Origin: Flectonema sp. DT1601
Lineage: Eukaryota > Euglenozoa > Diplonemea > Diplonemida > Diplonemidae
Reading direction: 5' to 3'
DNA: 64,000 bases
Assembly (NCBI GenBank): GCA_964019425.1
Contig: OZ025813.1
Location: 124,001 to 188,000, forward strand
The notes beneath the pieces are model-generated. The model was not told the origin of the DNA and made no database searches. It saw only the letters and a program-made list of their open reading frames with translations. Of the stretch, positions 1-13,500 are shown piece after piece. Numbering within the stretch: the first letter of the stretch is position 1; every line of letters starts with the position of its first letter. Made by a program: the position numbers and the translations under genes.

Positions 1-159
1 TAAAAGGACTGATTTTTCAAAAAGAAAAAACGTAATTTCTTTTCACAAAATGACGAACAGTTTTACCTTCGTCAGAAAAAATGGGAGGAAAAAAAAATAG
101 AGGTGCCTTAACCTCTCTCTACACGTAGTTTAAGAACGTAAAATAATTTGATAGAAATC

Positions 160-223
160 AGAGGAGGAGGGGAGGGGAGGGGAGGAGGGGAGGGGAGGAG
201 AGGGGAGGGGAGGGGAGGGAGGA
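160..223 (+). repeat. Pure GA/G-rich tract, potential G-quadruplex
   Basis: About 60 nt of uninterrupted purine built from GGGGA and GGA units lie 165 nt beyond the 3' end of the giant gene. Several runs of four Gs within a short distance could form a quadruplex or triplex. The transcribed minus strand of that gene would read C-rich here. Confidence 0.8.
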
Positions 224-351
224 GTTTGTTATAATCTTAAGTAGATTTTATTTTCTTAAAAAATAAATCGGAGTTTTGTTTTCTTTGTTTTTTTTTTTAA
301 TTTCAATAATTTCATTTCTTTCCTTTTAATATGTTGGTTTGTCATTCTGAT

Positions 352-368
352 TCTTATTTATTTATTTC
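352..368 (-). terminator. Likely polyadenylation signal of the giant gene
   Basis: On the minus strand, overlapping AATAAATAAATAA motifs lie about 20-35 nt downstream of the stop at 389. That is a normal place for a eukaryotic AATAAA signal. The cleavage site itself cannot be seen. Confidence 0.45.
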
Positions 369-388
369 AATACCCTCCCGGAGTACAA

Positions 389-1508
389 TTATTGCAACAG
401 CGCAATGAAAAGAGTCAATAAGAGAAGGACTGGGAGGTAGGACACAGTGTCAGAAGAGCTAACTTTTCTTCCACCACCACCACCACCACCACCACCGCCA
501 CCGAATCCACCAATAGGGGAAAGTGTTCTAGGAGGAGAGGCAGGTCTGGATATGAACGGGACAGTAGGTGGTGGGATGAGATTAGCAGGAGTTGCAACAA
601 CACCAGTACCTCCAGTTCGTCCAAGAATTGCGTTTGGAGCCACTCCAGTAACAACTCCGTTTGGTGCTGTCGATCTGGTTGCCGAGTTATCAATTTGAAG
701 CGACTGTCCAGTTGCTGTCAACACACTGGAAGAAGTTGACGGTAAAGACAACGAAGCTCCAGCTGCTGCACTTGCAAAGCTACTCGTATGAACTGACGTC
801 TGTCTGTCGGTGGCCGCCTGCATCTGTACCGATGCGCTGACACCGGACTGTACCGCCAGTACTTTGAACCTTCCACTTGCCGTAATTTGAATAACAACAT
901 TTGTGTCACATGCCATGACACCCTGCGCTAAGAAATCATCAGGCAGTCCCAACATTCCTCCCATGTCAGATTTAAAGGAGTCGACGATTTGTTGTTGAGA
1001 AACAACACTCAGAGCGTTGTAGCTGCTGCAGGAGACCTTCATAGAGACTTTGAGATTTTGTTTCTTTGTTCCCTTCTGCAATACGCATGCTTTGAGTGTT
1101 GGGTCGATATTCTTAGTACCACAAGCCTTCGCTAAGTCTGCTAAGTTAAGATGACTCGGGTACTCACCAACGAGAATCATTTCCTGTAAGAAAGCTTCTA
1201 CTGTACCTTGGCAACAACCCTGCCCACTGAAGTAGTCGTCGATCACTGCTCCACATTGAGCGGAACAGCTCTGTTGGTGTCGGAAGTCTTGAAGACAACC
1301 TCTCATCAAATCCTTTGCAAATGTTGATGCTCTGAAGTTGAACATTTCAGTCAGCTCACCGCAGTACTGTTTTTAGTTTATTTGAATTTAATACTTCTTA
1401 AATAGCGTCTTCGTTGTAAAAGTAGAATTTTAAACAAATAACACATACATGAGTTCTGTCATCATTCTCAACACATAAGTCTCTGATTCTCATCTTGCAG
1501 ATGCGTCG
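389..1508 (-). other. Exons 11-12 of giant gene: C-terminal domain and GPI-like tail
   Basis: Exon 11 (1508-1449) is a 20-codon microexon between phase-0 introns, with acceptor AAACAG and donor GTATGT. Exon 12 starts at 1366 (TAC TGC GGT) and ends at the stop at 389. It encodes a Cys-containing helical part and then a segment with alternating strands and one helix, which may be SEA-like (a guess from pattern only). A Ser/Thr/Pro/Gly-rich stalk, 11 glycines, and the tail SYLPVLLLLTLFIALLQ follow. A terminal hydrophobic stretch preceded by SSSD fits a GPI attachment signal. Confidence 0.8.
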
Positions 1509-4500
1509 CTGTTTATATTTTTAAGTATTTATTTCAAGAAAAAAAGAAACAGTTTGAAAGTAGACATCCATACCTCGAGAGCAAGTTCAGCTTTGCAGGC
1601 GACAGGATCAACAGCAGTATCACATTGTGTGTCTAATACATTGCTGGAGGACTTTATTAAAGAACGATAGCATGAACCAGAATCAGTGCATGCAGTAGTC
1701 ACATCAAACTCTCCAGTGATTTCACTACGACTGGACTGAAGAGCTGCTTTACAGAAAGAGCTTCCGACCTTTGCACACGAACGTCTGAAACTATTAAACA
1801 ACTCCTCAAGTGATGATGCTATTACTGGATCGAATGCCGCAACACGTTGAGCGAATGAAAGTCTCAACTGGTTACCAGTTGATTCACACCAAGAACACTC
1901 TTTAGTTGAAGCTCTGTTGTTATATTGATAGTGACATCTCATATCAAGTCCTCCAATTGGAAGGGCTTCAGGGTACCAAACACAACCTGAAATAGTACCG
2001 CAAGCAACTTCACAATCACCATTACAACCAACACTACTACAAGCTGATACTGAACAAGCATTGATACAGTCCTGAGCACTTGTTGTTGAAGCGTCTAATT
2101 TAATTTCTGGGAATATTGAAGACGCGCAGTATTCACCTCCAGTGGAGATGGCTCCGCTAGTGACTTTCGGTGATTGTAAACAAAGCGAATCAAAAACATA
2201 TCCCCACACTGCACTCTCACCTGTACATTGAGATGCTAAATTAACAGCAGAGGAAACTGCAATCTTACACTCAGCGTTACCACAGTACCTGGCAACTGTC
2301 TGAGCCTTCAACTGCAGAAGACCAGTAGTAGTGTCAATAAATCCAGGACACGAATCTTCGATTAGTTGTTTGGCATTTGCGCAATCAAAAGTTGGAACTG
2401 CTCTGATATTTGAAATTTCTGCCTTACTGTAATCTGCGCAAACAGATGAAATACGACCCAAGACTCCAACAAAAGGCGGGCAATCAACTCCATACTGAAT
2501 TGGGTCAAGTGTTCCAGCAGGGAGAGCAGTCAGACAATTTGTGCAGTAGTCTTGAATAGAGAGAAGTTGGTCTCCTTGTGGCAAGCTGTGAAATTCATTT
2601 AAAGCAACCTGAGAAACAACTCTGCACTGAGCTTCAACACCAGCAGCTACGAAGATTGTATTTAAGGCACCCAATACTGGTGGGAAACAAGTTGCTGCAG
2701 TACTTGTACGAGCAGCAGTGTTGACCCACCTTGGACATGTTTCTAATTTACGAGTTAGAGAAGGACATGCATGAGTTAAAATGTGTAATAAATTCTGATG
2801 ATAAGTTTCGTACGTTTTGTCATCAAGAATCTTCTCAGCAGGGAACAGGCAAGCGTTACAAACAGCTTCCATAATAGGAGCCTGGTCTGGGTAATCAACG
2901 AAGTCTCGATACTTTGGAATATCTAAACAACTCGACCAACTTCTCGTTGGATCTGCTTGAGTCAGTAGCGCAGCCAACTCCTCAGCACCCGATGCGACGC
3001 ATTTTGCGTTGGCACTAAACTTACAAGCTTGAGCATACGAAGCAGAATCATCTATTAAATAATTACAATACGATGATGAAAGCGGACCGTAGTGAGACTC
3101 GGCAAAGGCTTTGTCGATGGAAAGGAATTCCATACAATCACACCCGTCATCAAAGTTTGCCATCGGCTGCTGTTGAAAGACTGCAAGTGCTGCATTACAA
3201 GAAGTAACTAAATCTGTTTGTGGAACATCGAGAGGTGCTAAATCAACTGTTTGTTGAGTGTCTGCTAATGATGCAATCACATTAGGAAGTACAGTAACAG
3301 TACAACTTGGAGTCACACTAGCAATCGCTTCTAATCCAGCGAGATATGACTCAGTCTCAAGAACTAATGGATCGTTACATATTGCATTAAATCCAGTGTT
3401 TGCAGACTTCATAATAAATTCATCAAAGTCTGCACATCTTAATGGACCTTGAGTAGCCATGTGGTCTTTTAATGGTCTCCAACATCCACCACAGAAAGTA
3501 GCATAGTTAGAAACAGTTAACGAGACTGCCTCGCCGTATAATATTTCGAGGTGCATTCTGAATACATCAGCAGGAGTTGGTGTTTCTGTATTAATAATAA
3601 CAGTCGTGTCAATAACACACTTTTCTGTGGCTACTCCTCCAGTTGATGCGTATCTATTCATTTCTGGAATGACACAGTTTTGTGGAAGTGGAGGAGAGTT
3701 TTCACAGGACTGAATCATACATCCTGCTGCTGGAAGACACGTTGTTGCAATGTTATCTTTAAAGTCAGCAGACGTAATTAAATCCATCCTACAGTAGAAG
3801 TCGTTATGGAATGATGTGATGCAGGAGGAATACTTAACACAGTCATCACACGTCTTGTAGGACTCACACCTGAGACACTTTGCGTTAGCAGCACAGCTAT
3901 CTGAAGTTGCTGATAAACATGAAGGACAACTATTAATAGATGGACAATTAGAAACACAATTATCTATACAGTTCTTTCCAAACGTCGATTCACAATTTCC
4001 GTAGTGACCAACAACTACACAGGCGGAGTACTTGTAGCAGCTGATAGGACAATTGCTGCAGCCTGGCGCTTCAACAGACTCAAATAGACAGTTCCCACAC
4101 TGCGCGTAACAACTAATTGCTGGAGGCTTTGCACATTTGTCTACTTGCGTTTGACCAACACACTGCGCTGGTCTCAACTTGCAGTTAGGATTACAGATTG
4201 TCGGGCACTCTGATAGAGGTGCTCCATTGTAACAACCTTCACAACCATTCATACACTCAGCTACAACTGCCGCTGGTAGTCTGCAAACATCAAAACATGC
4301 AACGTGAGAGTGACAAACATCACACTCTGCAGAGTTCTTAAGGAGTTCAATGTTGCTGTCGATTGTTGCCATGCAGTCTGCCTGACATCTCAAGGTATCC
4401 CTCACTAGTCCACATTCATTCTTCTGCTCTCCGCAAGACCAGTATTGACGGCACTCCGTGTTGCATGCTAGGCAGCTTACTGTTGAGTCGACTCCCAGTG

Positions 4501-7500
4501 GGTCGATACAAACTCTACAGGCATCATAACAAGTCTGTAGATTAGTAGTCCTATCACAGAGAGGAGTATCACTACAGCTCGGCTGCGATACTGTACTCAG
4601 ACATGGACACTCTGGTCTCTCAGGCCAGATAGTTGTCATCGAAGAGACTGTTGTGTCTGCATAGCAATCAGTACTGCAAACAGCTTCTGGCCATGCAGAA
4701 CCTTCTGAACAACTAGACAATCCCCTTGTAAAGCAATGGTAAAGAGGTAGGCAGACTGGTCCCACACATGCTGGATCCTTATTTCTGCAAGCCGTAATAC
4801 AACCTTCAGTACGAGCTGGCTCTTCCTCACAAGGCACTTGACAGTTTCTCGTATTTTCGTTACACGCTCCGCATATTGCGGTATCACACATAGCATTTGG
4901 TGCCTGTTCTCCATTGTACTTCTGTAATTCTGGTCCACAAGCACAAGATTGCATGCAGTGGGTTGCGCTATCACAGCCGTCGCAATGTCTCAATGCAGCT
5001 CTACACTTGAAGCAATCCGAAACAGATCCGCAAACATCATCACACTGTGCTCCTTCTTGAGCCTGACAAGCTATACAAGATGCTGATTTGTATTTACAAA
5101 TACCTGAACACATTTCAAGTGATGTTCCACTACAAGCTAACTCACTAAAGCACTCAGTGAACTGAAGACATCGATGAGGGTCGTCACATGTACTGCAACT
5201 ATCTGGTTCTGTTTTACCAGTAAGACGAGCTACAATACACTCTGTACATATTGAACTGCAAGAAATCTCTGCCGCACTTCCGGTACAAACAACACGAGGG
5301 CATACTGCATATGGTCTACAGAGCTCACATCTTCCCTTGCAGATACCCTGCGGACATGGACAGCGTGATACGCAAAGTTTTCCGATTGCAGAATCACAAG
5401 ATCCGCTACAGTGAGAGTTGTATGTCATGCACTCAACACACTCATCAGATAATCCGTAGTTTTCAGAAAGTAAGCTTCCAATTACTTCACATTCTACTGC
5501 ACAACTAATGTCAGCTGTGGCTGGGATAACTTCATCAGACTCGTCCCTTGAGATGCAAGGCCTTCTTCCATAACTAGCGCAGTGAGCATACGGCAGGCAG
5601 TCAATTGTGAAACCACCAACTTCAATAGGGATCTGCCACAATTCCCAACACTCAGCCTCGTCATTACAATTCTTTTGAATAGTATTTTTACATGTAGCTG
5701 CTTTATTGTCACTGCAGTCTTTCATGCAACCTCTTCTTACATCACATCCTTCACAGTGATCTCCTTTACACTCTGGGAATGGAGCTTCCTTTTGATTGTA
5801 TTGCTGCCCGGCTGCACCACATCTACAGTTGGCCATACACTTGCGAGAGTCAGGGTCAGTTACACAAGTCGGACAATACTGATCGAATATGCTGCAATAT
5901 GAACACTCATTCGGCATTGGAGGAGTGCTTGCCATTTCTTGACTGCCTTCACAGTTAGTGGCTGGCGTATTACAACGAACTCTCTCCTCCAACATACATG
6001 ACAAAGATCCGTAGTGTTCGCAATGAAAGTAAGGAAGGCAAACCATGCACTCCCTCGACATCGGCTTTGAGTCATCGACTACGCAATTCATTTCCTTACA
6101 ACTCTTGGCCAGGTCACTATCACATCCTCTCATGCACCTTCGGTATGTAGCGCAGCCGTCGCAATAGCCGCTGTTGCATTGAGGGTTTGCGTGATTCTTA
6201 CCATTGTAGTCGTATCCTTCTGGTCCACATCTACATTCAGTTAAGCATTTAATACCTTGTGGGCTCGCACATGCGCCGCACTGGTGGTAGTCAGGGAGAC
6301 ACTCTTGCTCGTTATTGCACACAACCATACCATTTTCAACATTGCACTGGCTGCACATTCTACGACCTGTTGCATCCCAAATACAAGATTGCTTGCATGG
6401 GTTCGCTTTTGCTTCGGTACATCTTGACATTAGGCAATTAGCGTATGGTTTGCAGAGGTCTTTCTCCTTTTCACTGCAGTCTTTGTTGGCGGAGCACACG
6501 AGGCAGCCATCTGACAAGTCGCTTCTGCAGTCGGCTTCGCAGTGGCTGTACATATCAACGCATTTGCTACACTTGTCTAAGAACTTGTTGTAAGCAACTT
6601 CAGCTGGTAAAACTAATGGTCCGATATTCCAATAAAGTTTCTCTTGAGTCATTTCACCCATTTGTGGTCTGTCGCTGCACTCCTCCTCACAGAAAAATGA
6701 AATTGGCTGGTCCTCGCCAAACCTGTCGGTACAACCTGTTTTTTTTGTTTGCTATTGGCTAGCGCTAGCATAAAACAGGACGAGCAAAGAAATCAACTGG
6801 AAAGAAAATGAGAATTTAACAAATATTTATTCCAAACAATAGTCAAATACAAACCAATTCTACCCTCCGATTTGCAATGGTAGTAAGGCAAGCATTCGGG
6901 TTTCTGCCAACATTTTGGAAAGTTCTGACAGTTCCTTCGACAGTCTCTGAATTCTTGAGTGTCACAAGCTGTTTTTATATTTGTTTTTTTTTCTTCTTCC
7001 GACTTCCCAAACGAGAGACATTCCAACTCACGCTTGTTTTGTACAATAAAAGCAAAGACATACATTTCATGCAAGTTCTGTAAGGATAGCACGATTCACA
7101 GGACTCACCCTTACATTCCGGATTGTTATTATCGCTTCCTGGCGGACCACAGCGGCATGACGCCATACATTTCATTGCGACAGCGTTGGTCTCACAGAAA
7201 GTCTCTGCGGGTGCGCAGTGTCCGTATCTGTTGCACTCACAAGCAATTCTATTGCAATCACTTGGAATGAGTCTACACAGTGCAGCCTCAGGTAAGGAAC
7301 ATGAGTAGCCCCCGTTAGTGTCGCAGTGTGCATATGGTGAGCATATTTTTTCACACTGCTCTTTGCAATCCTCATTCTTACATTCAGAACAAGCAGAACT
7401 AGTACACAACTCTGGAGCAGTTGAACAGACTCTCATGCAGTGCTGATAATCACCACATCCCTCACAGTACTTACCATTACAGTTTCCTTCAGGACCACAA

Positions 7501-10500
7501 GAACATTGAGTCATGCATCTCATAGCATCCTTAGTAGTGCAAGAGTTGCAGTGCTGAAATTCCTTTGGGCACTCTTCTTCCACACCTGCTTTCCTGCAAA
7601 GCATTTTGGCACCCTCCCCATCAGCAACAAACATGCAGTTTTCCGACTTGCAAATCATCGCCTCAGGTAATTCGCATCTTTTCATAAGACAGTGTCTGAA
7701 TGGATTACACCACTTACAATCATCTTCAAAGTAGCATTCGCCCGAAGGACATGGACACTCCTTCATGCATTTCATTGCGATATCTGACTCGCACTCGCTT
7801 TCGCAATCTCCATACACACCCAAACACATGCCACATGTCTCCATCTGCCAGGAAGGGAGTTCATCAAATTTTTGGTCATAAACAAGCTTTTCCTCATCTT
7901 CTTCCCCACCTTTCCCGTCTTTCATATCGCCTTCCAAAATTCTAACCTGGCGCGCTGACTTACTCAATTTGTTGTCCCGAGTGCTTTCCTTCAAATCTGC
8001 TTGCTTAGTGTCACCACCTCCGGTATCCTTAGTGTCACCTCCGGTTTCTTTGGTGTCACCTCCGGTTTCTTTGGTGTCACCTCCGGTTTCTTTAGTGTCA
8101 CCTCCGGTTTCTTTGGTGTCACCTCCGGTTTCCTTAGTGTCACCTCCGGTTTCCTTAGTGTCACCTCCGGTTTCTTTGGTGTCACCACCCATCTCCTTGG
8201 TGTCACCTCCGGTTTCCTTAGTGTCACCTCCGGTTTCTTTGGTGTCACCTCCGGTTTCTTTAGTGTCACCTCCGGTTTCTTTGGTGTCACCACCCATCTC
8301 CTTGGTGTCACCTCCGGTTTCCTTAGTGTCACCTCCGGTTTCTTTGGTGTCACCTCCGGTTTCTTTAGTGTCACCTCCGGTTTCCTTAGTGTCACCTCCG
8401 GTTTCTTTGGTGTCACCACCCATCTCCTTGGTGTCACCGCCCATTTCCTTAGTGTCACCTCCCATTTCTTTAGTGTCACCGCCCATTTCCTTGGTGTCAC
8501 CTCCGGTTTCTTTGGTGTCACCTCCGGTTTCTTTAGTGTCACCTCCGGTTTCCTTAGTGTCACCTCCGGTTTCTTTAGTGTCACCTCCGGTTTCCTTAGT
8601 GTCACCTCCGGTTTCTTTAGTGTCACCTCCGGTTTCCTTAGTGTCACCTCCGGTTTCCTTAGTGTCACCTCCGGTTTCTTTGGTGTCACCACCCATCTCC
8701 TTGGTGTCACCGCCCATTTCCTTAGTGTCACCTCCCATTTCTTTAGTGTCACCGCCCATTTCCTTAGTGTCACCGCCCATTTCCTTAGTGTCACCTCCCA
8801 TTTCTTTAGTGTCTCCACCCATTTCCTTGGTGTCACCTCCGGTTTCTTTAGTGTCACCTCCCATTTCCTTAGTGTCACCTCCCATTTCTTTAGTGTCACC
8901 TCCCATTTCTTTAGTGTCACCGCCCATTTCCTTAGTGTCACCTCCCATTTCTTTAGTGTCTCCACCCATTTCCTTGGTGTCTTCACCTTCTTTACCACCC
9001 TTGGTGTCTTCGCCTTCACCTTCTTTACCGCCCTTGGTGTCTTCGCCTTCGCCTTCTTTACCACCTTTGGTGTCGTCACCTTCTTCACCTTCTTTACCAT
9101 CCTTCCCGCCTTTGGTGTCGTCACCTTCTTCACCTTCTTTACCATCCTTGCCGCCTTTGGTGTCGTCACCTTCTTCACCTTCTTTACCATCCTTGCCGCC
9201 CTTGGTGTCGTCACCTTCTTCACCATCCTTGCCGCCCTTGGTGTCATCATCATCCATCATTGGGGCTGTGCATGGTTGCTCGCAGTAGTCCAAGGCACTG
9301 ACTTCTTTTCCTTCCTTAGTGCATGCTGTTTGAGTTTTTAATTTAAAGTAATCCTCAATTTTTAAACCACAACCCTTAACTCAATAATGAAGTAAAACAT
9401 ACGAATAGCACCCATTGAGAGACAGTGAGCGTACTTTCGGCAAATAGGATCTTCCGACCAGCAGCTGCAGCTGGTATCACCTTTGCAGCTGTCGCACTTT
9501 GCCTTACAGTTAAGAAGTATCTGGTTATCAAGTTGACCTTCTGGTGGTGCACATGCTGTTTTTTTTTTGATTTTTTTTTGTTTTTTATTGCAAACTCATT
9601 TATCAAATAACAAACAACATACACGACATGCAAGATCTAGTGTATCGACACTTCATGCAAGCCTCACCAACACAGTAAGGGTTCTTACCCCAAACTACTT
9701 CACTATCATCATCAACATAAGAAGGTTTGTTTGGTCCACAGCGACAAGTAGTCATGCATTCCTTTGCCATGTTACTGTCACAAGTTCCAGGACAGTGGGT
9801 GTACATGTCACAATTATCGCATCCATGGAAACCTGGGTACTCAATTGCTGGATTCTCCGGGCAGTATAACTCACAAATAGCTCTTCCAGGAGACCAACAA
9901 GCAGCTCCACCTTCAGACACACAGTGAGAATATGGAGAACACTTAAGCTCACAAACCTTAGGACAATCTCCTCGACAATCAACACAATTATTAAGACACC
10001 AGCCGTAAGTATTTCCCTCACAAGGTAACATACAGCTTCTGAACTCTGAGCAGCCTTCACAATGAGATCCAGTACACTGAGAGTTACTTGATAGAACTGA
10101 AGTTGGATAAATATAACCAGAGTCTGGTCCACATCTACAAGTGTTCATACAGCGGAGTGCCTTCTCACTTGTACACTTGTCACAGTGTGAGAAGTATGGC
10201 ATACATAAACCAACCTCGTTGTTAAGTGAATTTGTTTCAAAGCAAACTCTTTTGTAGTAATCTTCCATTTGTTTCCCGTCTTTGGAGTCTCCCATTTTAT
10301 CATCCATCGAATCGTAGTCGAGGTTTGGACACATTCTGGGTTCCTGTAGTGGGTGATAGTCATCTGGCATGTCATCCGTTTCTTTCCAGATGCAGGTTTT
10401 ATCACAAGGCCTGGCTTCATCCATTTCACATCTTTTTGCAACACAACTTCTAAAAGCCAAGCATGATTCACAATCTGGCTGACACATATCACCTAGACAT

Positions 10501-13500
10501 GGGCATCGTTTAGCGCAAGCCCTTGCTGCAGGTGATTGGCAATCTCCTGCTCCACAGTGTTCGAATGTTATTGTACAGGTTGCACACCAAGGATTATCTT
10601 CAATAGTAATAACTTCTATTGGTACCCATTTACCGCTGAATGAGTTCATCTTTGGAGGTGCGCCCCCCTGTACATATGGAACGTCAGTTACCTGCCTCTC
10701 TTCGTCTTCATTTAGCCACGCCCAGAACATGGATTTTCTTTCGAATACTGGGATTCGACATTCCCTCTCACAGAGTTCCGAAGCACCGATGTCGTCGCCT
10801 TTCCAGTCTCTACAAGATGGCCTTCCACCGACTTGACAATGTTTGTATGCTCGGCATTGTGCTTGATTCCAACATGCTTGACAATTTGGATCGTCAAATC
10901 CGTTAACACATTGCGATAAACAGTTTGAAGCACAATTTGAAAACATCTGATCTTTCTCTGGATTGCACGCTGTTTTTAGTTATTGTTTAGCGACTTATAA
11001 TTAACACACACAAGTAAAAGCAACATAGGAATCCTCATATATAATTGATAAGGAGGAACTTATTAATAAGAAGGTGAGTGTGATAGAAAGTACATACGCT
11101 TCATGCAATTCCTCAGCTTGTCACACTCATTGCATTTTTTCCCGATGCAGAAGGCGTTACGTCCGTGGTATAGTTTTGGTTCCATAATAGTGATTGGCAT
11201 GTTAATATCATTCATTACTTCCATCATATTGATATCAGAAGGTTGTTCTTCTTTTCTTATTTTATAATCCGGCGGGTTTAAGTAAGCAGGTCCCCATGGT
11301 CCACACAGGCATTCCTCCTGACATTTGATTGCTTCTTCTTCTTCTGCGCAGATGTTTGCTGGACAGTGGACGTAATCGTCACAATTACATTTGTCTTCCT
11401 CTTCACACAATCCAAGTTCGCACCTGACTTTGTTCTTTTCAAAGCACGGAGCTCTACCACCAGTGATACAATGATAATATGGTCCACATTGATTCCAACA
11501 GGTCTTATCGTCAGATAGATCTTTCAGGTTGCAATTATCGGCACACCATCTAGCAACTTCTCCCACACAAGGTTTAGAACATTCTACGCTGACTGTTCCA
11601 CAGTCTTCACAGCGTGGAGTTGAGATAAGTGGGTTTGTGCCATCTGGACCACTTGGGCATTCGAATAGACATTCTCTCACCTTGTTGGAATTACAAACGT
11701 GTTTCTCTTTACAAAAAGGATTCTTGCAGCAACCAGAGCAGCAGTCAGCAGAAGTTGTCTGCGACTGAGTTGCGTCACAGAGACATTCAGAATTGAGCAT
11801 TGCTGGAGTACCCGACACTTTGAGTTCACAAGTTGTGGTTTTGCAAATCTCGTCGCATGTTCCACACGAAAGACCATCGCTAGGAGCAAGTAGACTGCAA
11901 AGTTCACAAGACCGATCGTCTTCACAGTCGCCAAAGACATCGCATCCGCACTCGTCAACGCAAAGTTCTGCAATTTGTGGATTGCAGGCAAGAGTGTTGC
12001 ATTCTTTCTTTAATTTAATACAAGAAGCACATTCCCGCTTAATAAATCTCCATTGCATCTTTCGCTGTTCCCAGAAACCATCACCACTGGGGCGTCCCAT
12101 TTCGTTTTTCAGGCCGAATTTAGTTGTTGTTGAAAGAACTATTGGAAGGCCCTCGTCTTCGTCTGAAATCCACTCTCGACCATCAGCTCCAATCCATACC
12201 CAGAACCAGTACCAAATATCTTCAATCGGATCTTCGCAATTTTTCATGCATTCGTTTGGTGAACAACTTTCTGACGCACCACAGCTTGGGCACATAGTCG
12301 GGTTTTGTTCACAGATTTCGGAATCACAAGCTGTTTGAATTTCTTTGTTTTCTTTCGATAGGCAAAATACAAGAACCGCAAATTTAGAACAAAAAGAGAG
12401 AAAACATACGCAACATGCAGTCCCGCACCCTCATGCAGTCGGCACATCCGTTTCCGAGACACTTCGGGTTACGCTCATCAGGGCTGTAGGATGGTCCGCA
12501 GCTGCAATCTGTGGAACACTTCATGGCAGTTGGGTTCGTACACTGATCATTTGCCATGCAGAGCTTGTTAAAAGCATCGCACTCACATGGTGGAAAATCT
12601 GGTAAATCCTCCATGCAAGGTTTCGAACGACAGTAGCTGGCAATTGGAACTCCACATCTGGCTGCCTGAGTGCAGTGAAGGAATGGTCTGCACATATCAC
12701 ATTCAGCAGATGGTGGTCCATCTTCGTACTTCATGGATACGCAATTCTCACATATTTCCATTTGGACACCAGACTCTCCTGCCTTGTCACACTTTAACAT
12801 GCAATGTCTTACTTCGTCACATTCCTCGCAGTACTTTCCCTTACATTGCTCATCTGAGTTCCAGTCACAGCTGCATTTTAAAGCACATTTAGTGGCCTTT
12901 GGAGATCTGCAGATGTCACAGTGACCAAAGCCAATGTCACATATTCCAATAAACTTCGTCATATCGTCTTCATCGTAACAATTCATCTTTTTAGAATGAA
13001 CATCAGCGATGAATGGATTGTCGACTTCCCACCACTTCTGATCTTTTCCATCTTCGTTTTCATCCTTATTGTCCTTTGTATCCTTGTTGTCTTTGTCATC
13101 CTTGTTGTCTTTGTTATCTTTATTATCCTTGTTGTCCTTATTATCCTTTTTGCTATCGTCCTCGGCCGTTGCTATTGCGCGTCTCTGAGTTGAGGTTGTA
13201 GGTAACTCAAAAGGGTAACAGATTCCCTCACAAGGTATAGCATCATCTGAAGAACAGCTACTCTTTAGACACCTCCTAAATGGTTCACAGGATTCACAAT
13301 CGTCATCACATTCACCAAAGGCAATACAAGGACACATTGTTGAACAAAGTAACGCAGGGAGTGAATGACACTCATCAACATGACAGTGACTGTGAAGATC
13401 TAAACACTTCTTACAGTCTGGTCCTAATTCATTTGAACACTCTTCTCTACAGACGTCATCAATTCCTTTTCCACACTTTGCGAAACCCTGAGTAGCGCAA

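Larger units (their letters stand above)
6864..9555 (-). other. Exons 7-9 of giant gene, with the acidic heptad-repeat linker
   Basis: Exon 7 (9555-9403, 51 codons) is a short Cys segment ending HCLSMGAI. Exon 8 (9325-7064, 754 codons) starts with an acidic DTKGGKDGKEGEEGD tract, then roughly 45 GGDTKE(M/T) heptads, then Cys modules ending YRTCMK. Exon 9 (6968-6864, 35 codons) encodes a Cys stretch ending YYHCKSEG. All three keep phase 1 at both ends. Exon 9 uses donor GTAGAA, the only non-GTATG/GTGTG donor in this gene, so that junction is the least certain. It is the only in-frame choice I found that continues the Cys pattern into exon 10. Confidence 0.78.

Noticed and set aside
8015-8985. 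CRISPR-like array because of the regular short repeats
   Set aside because: The units are contiguous with no spacers and encode protein in a eukaryotic gene.
7969-9341. Long plus-strand frames encoding SPPVSLV and VTSGFF repeats
   Set aside because: They are shadows of the 21-nt minisatellite in exon 8; the minus-strand frame is continuous with Cys modules on both sides and has proper splice sites.
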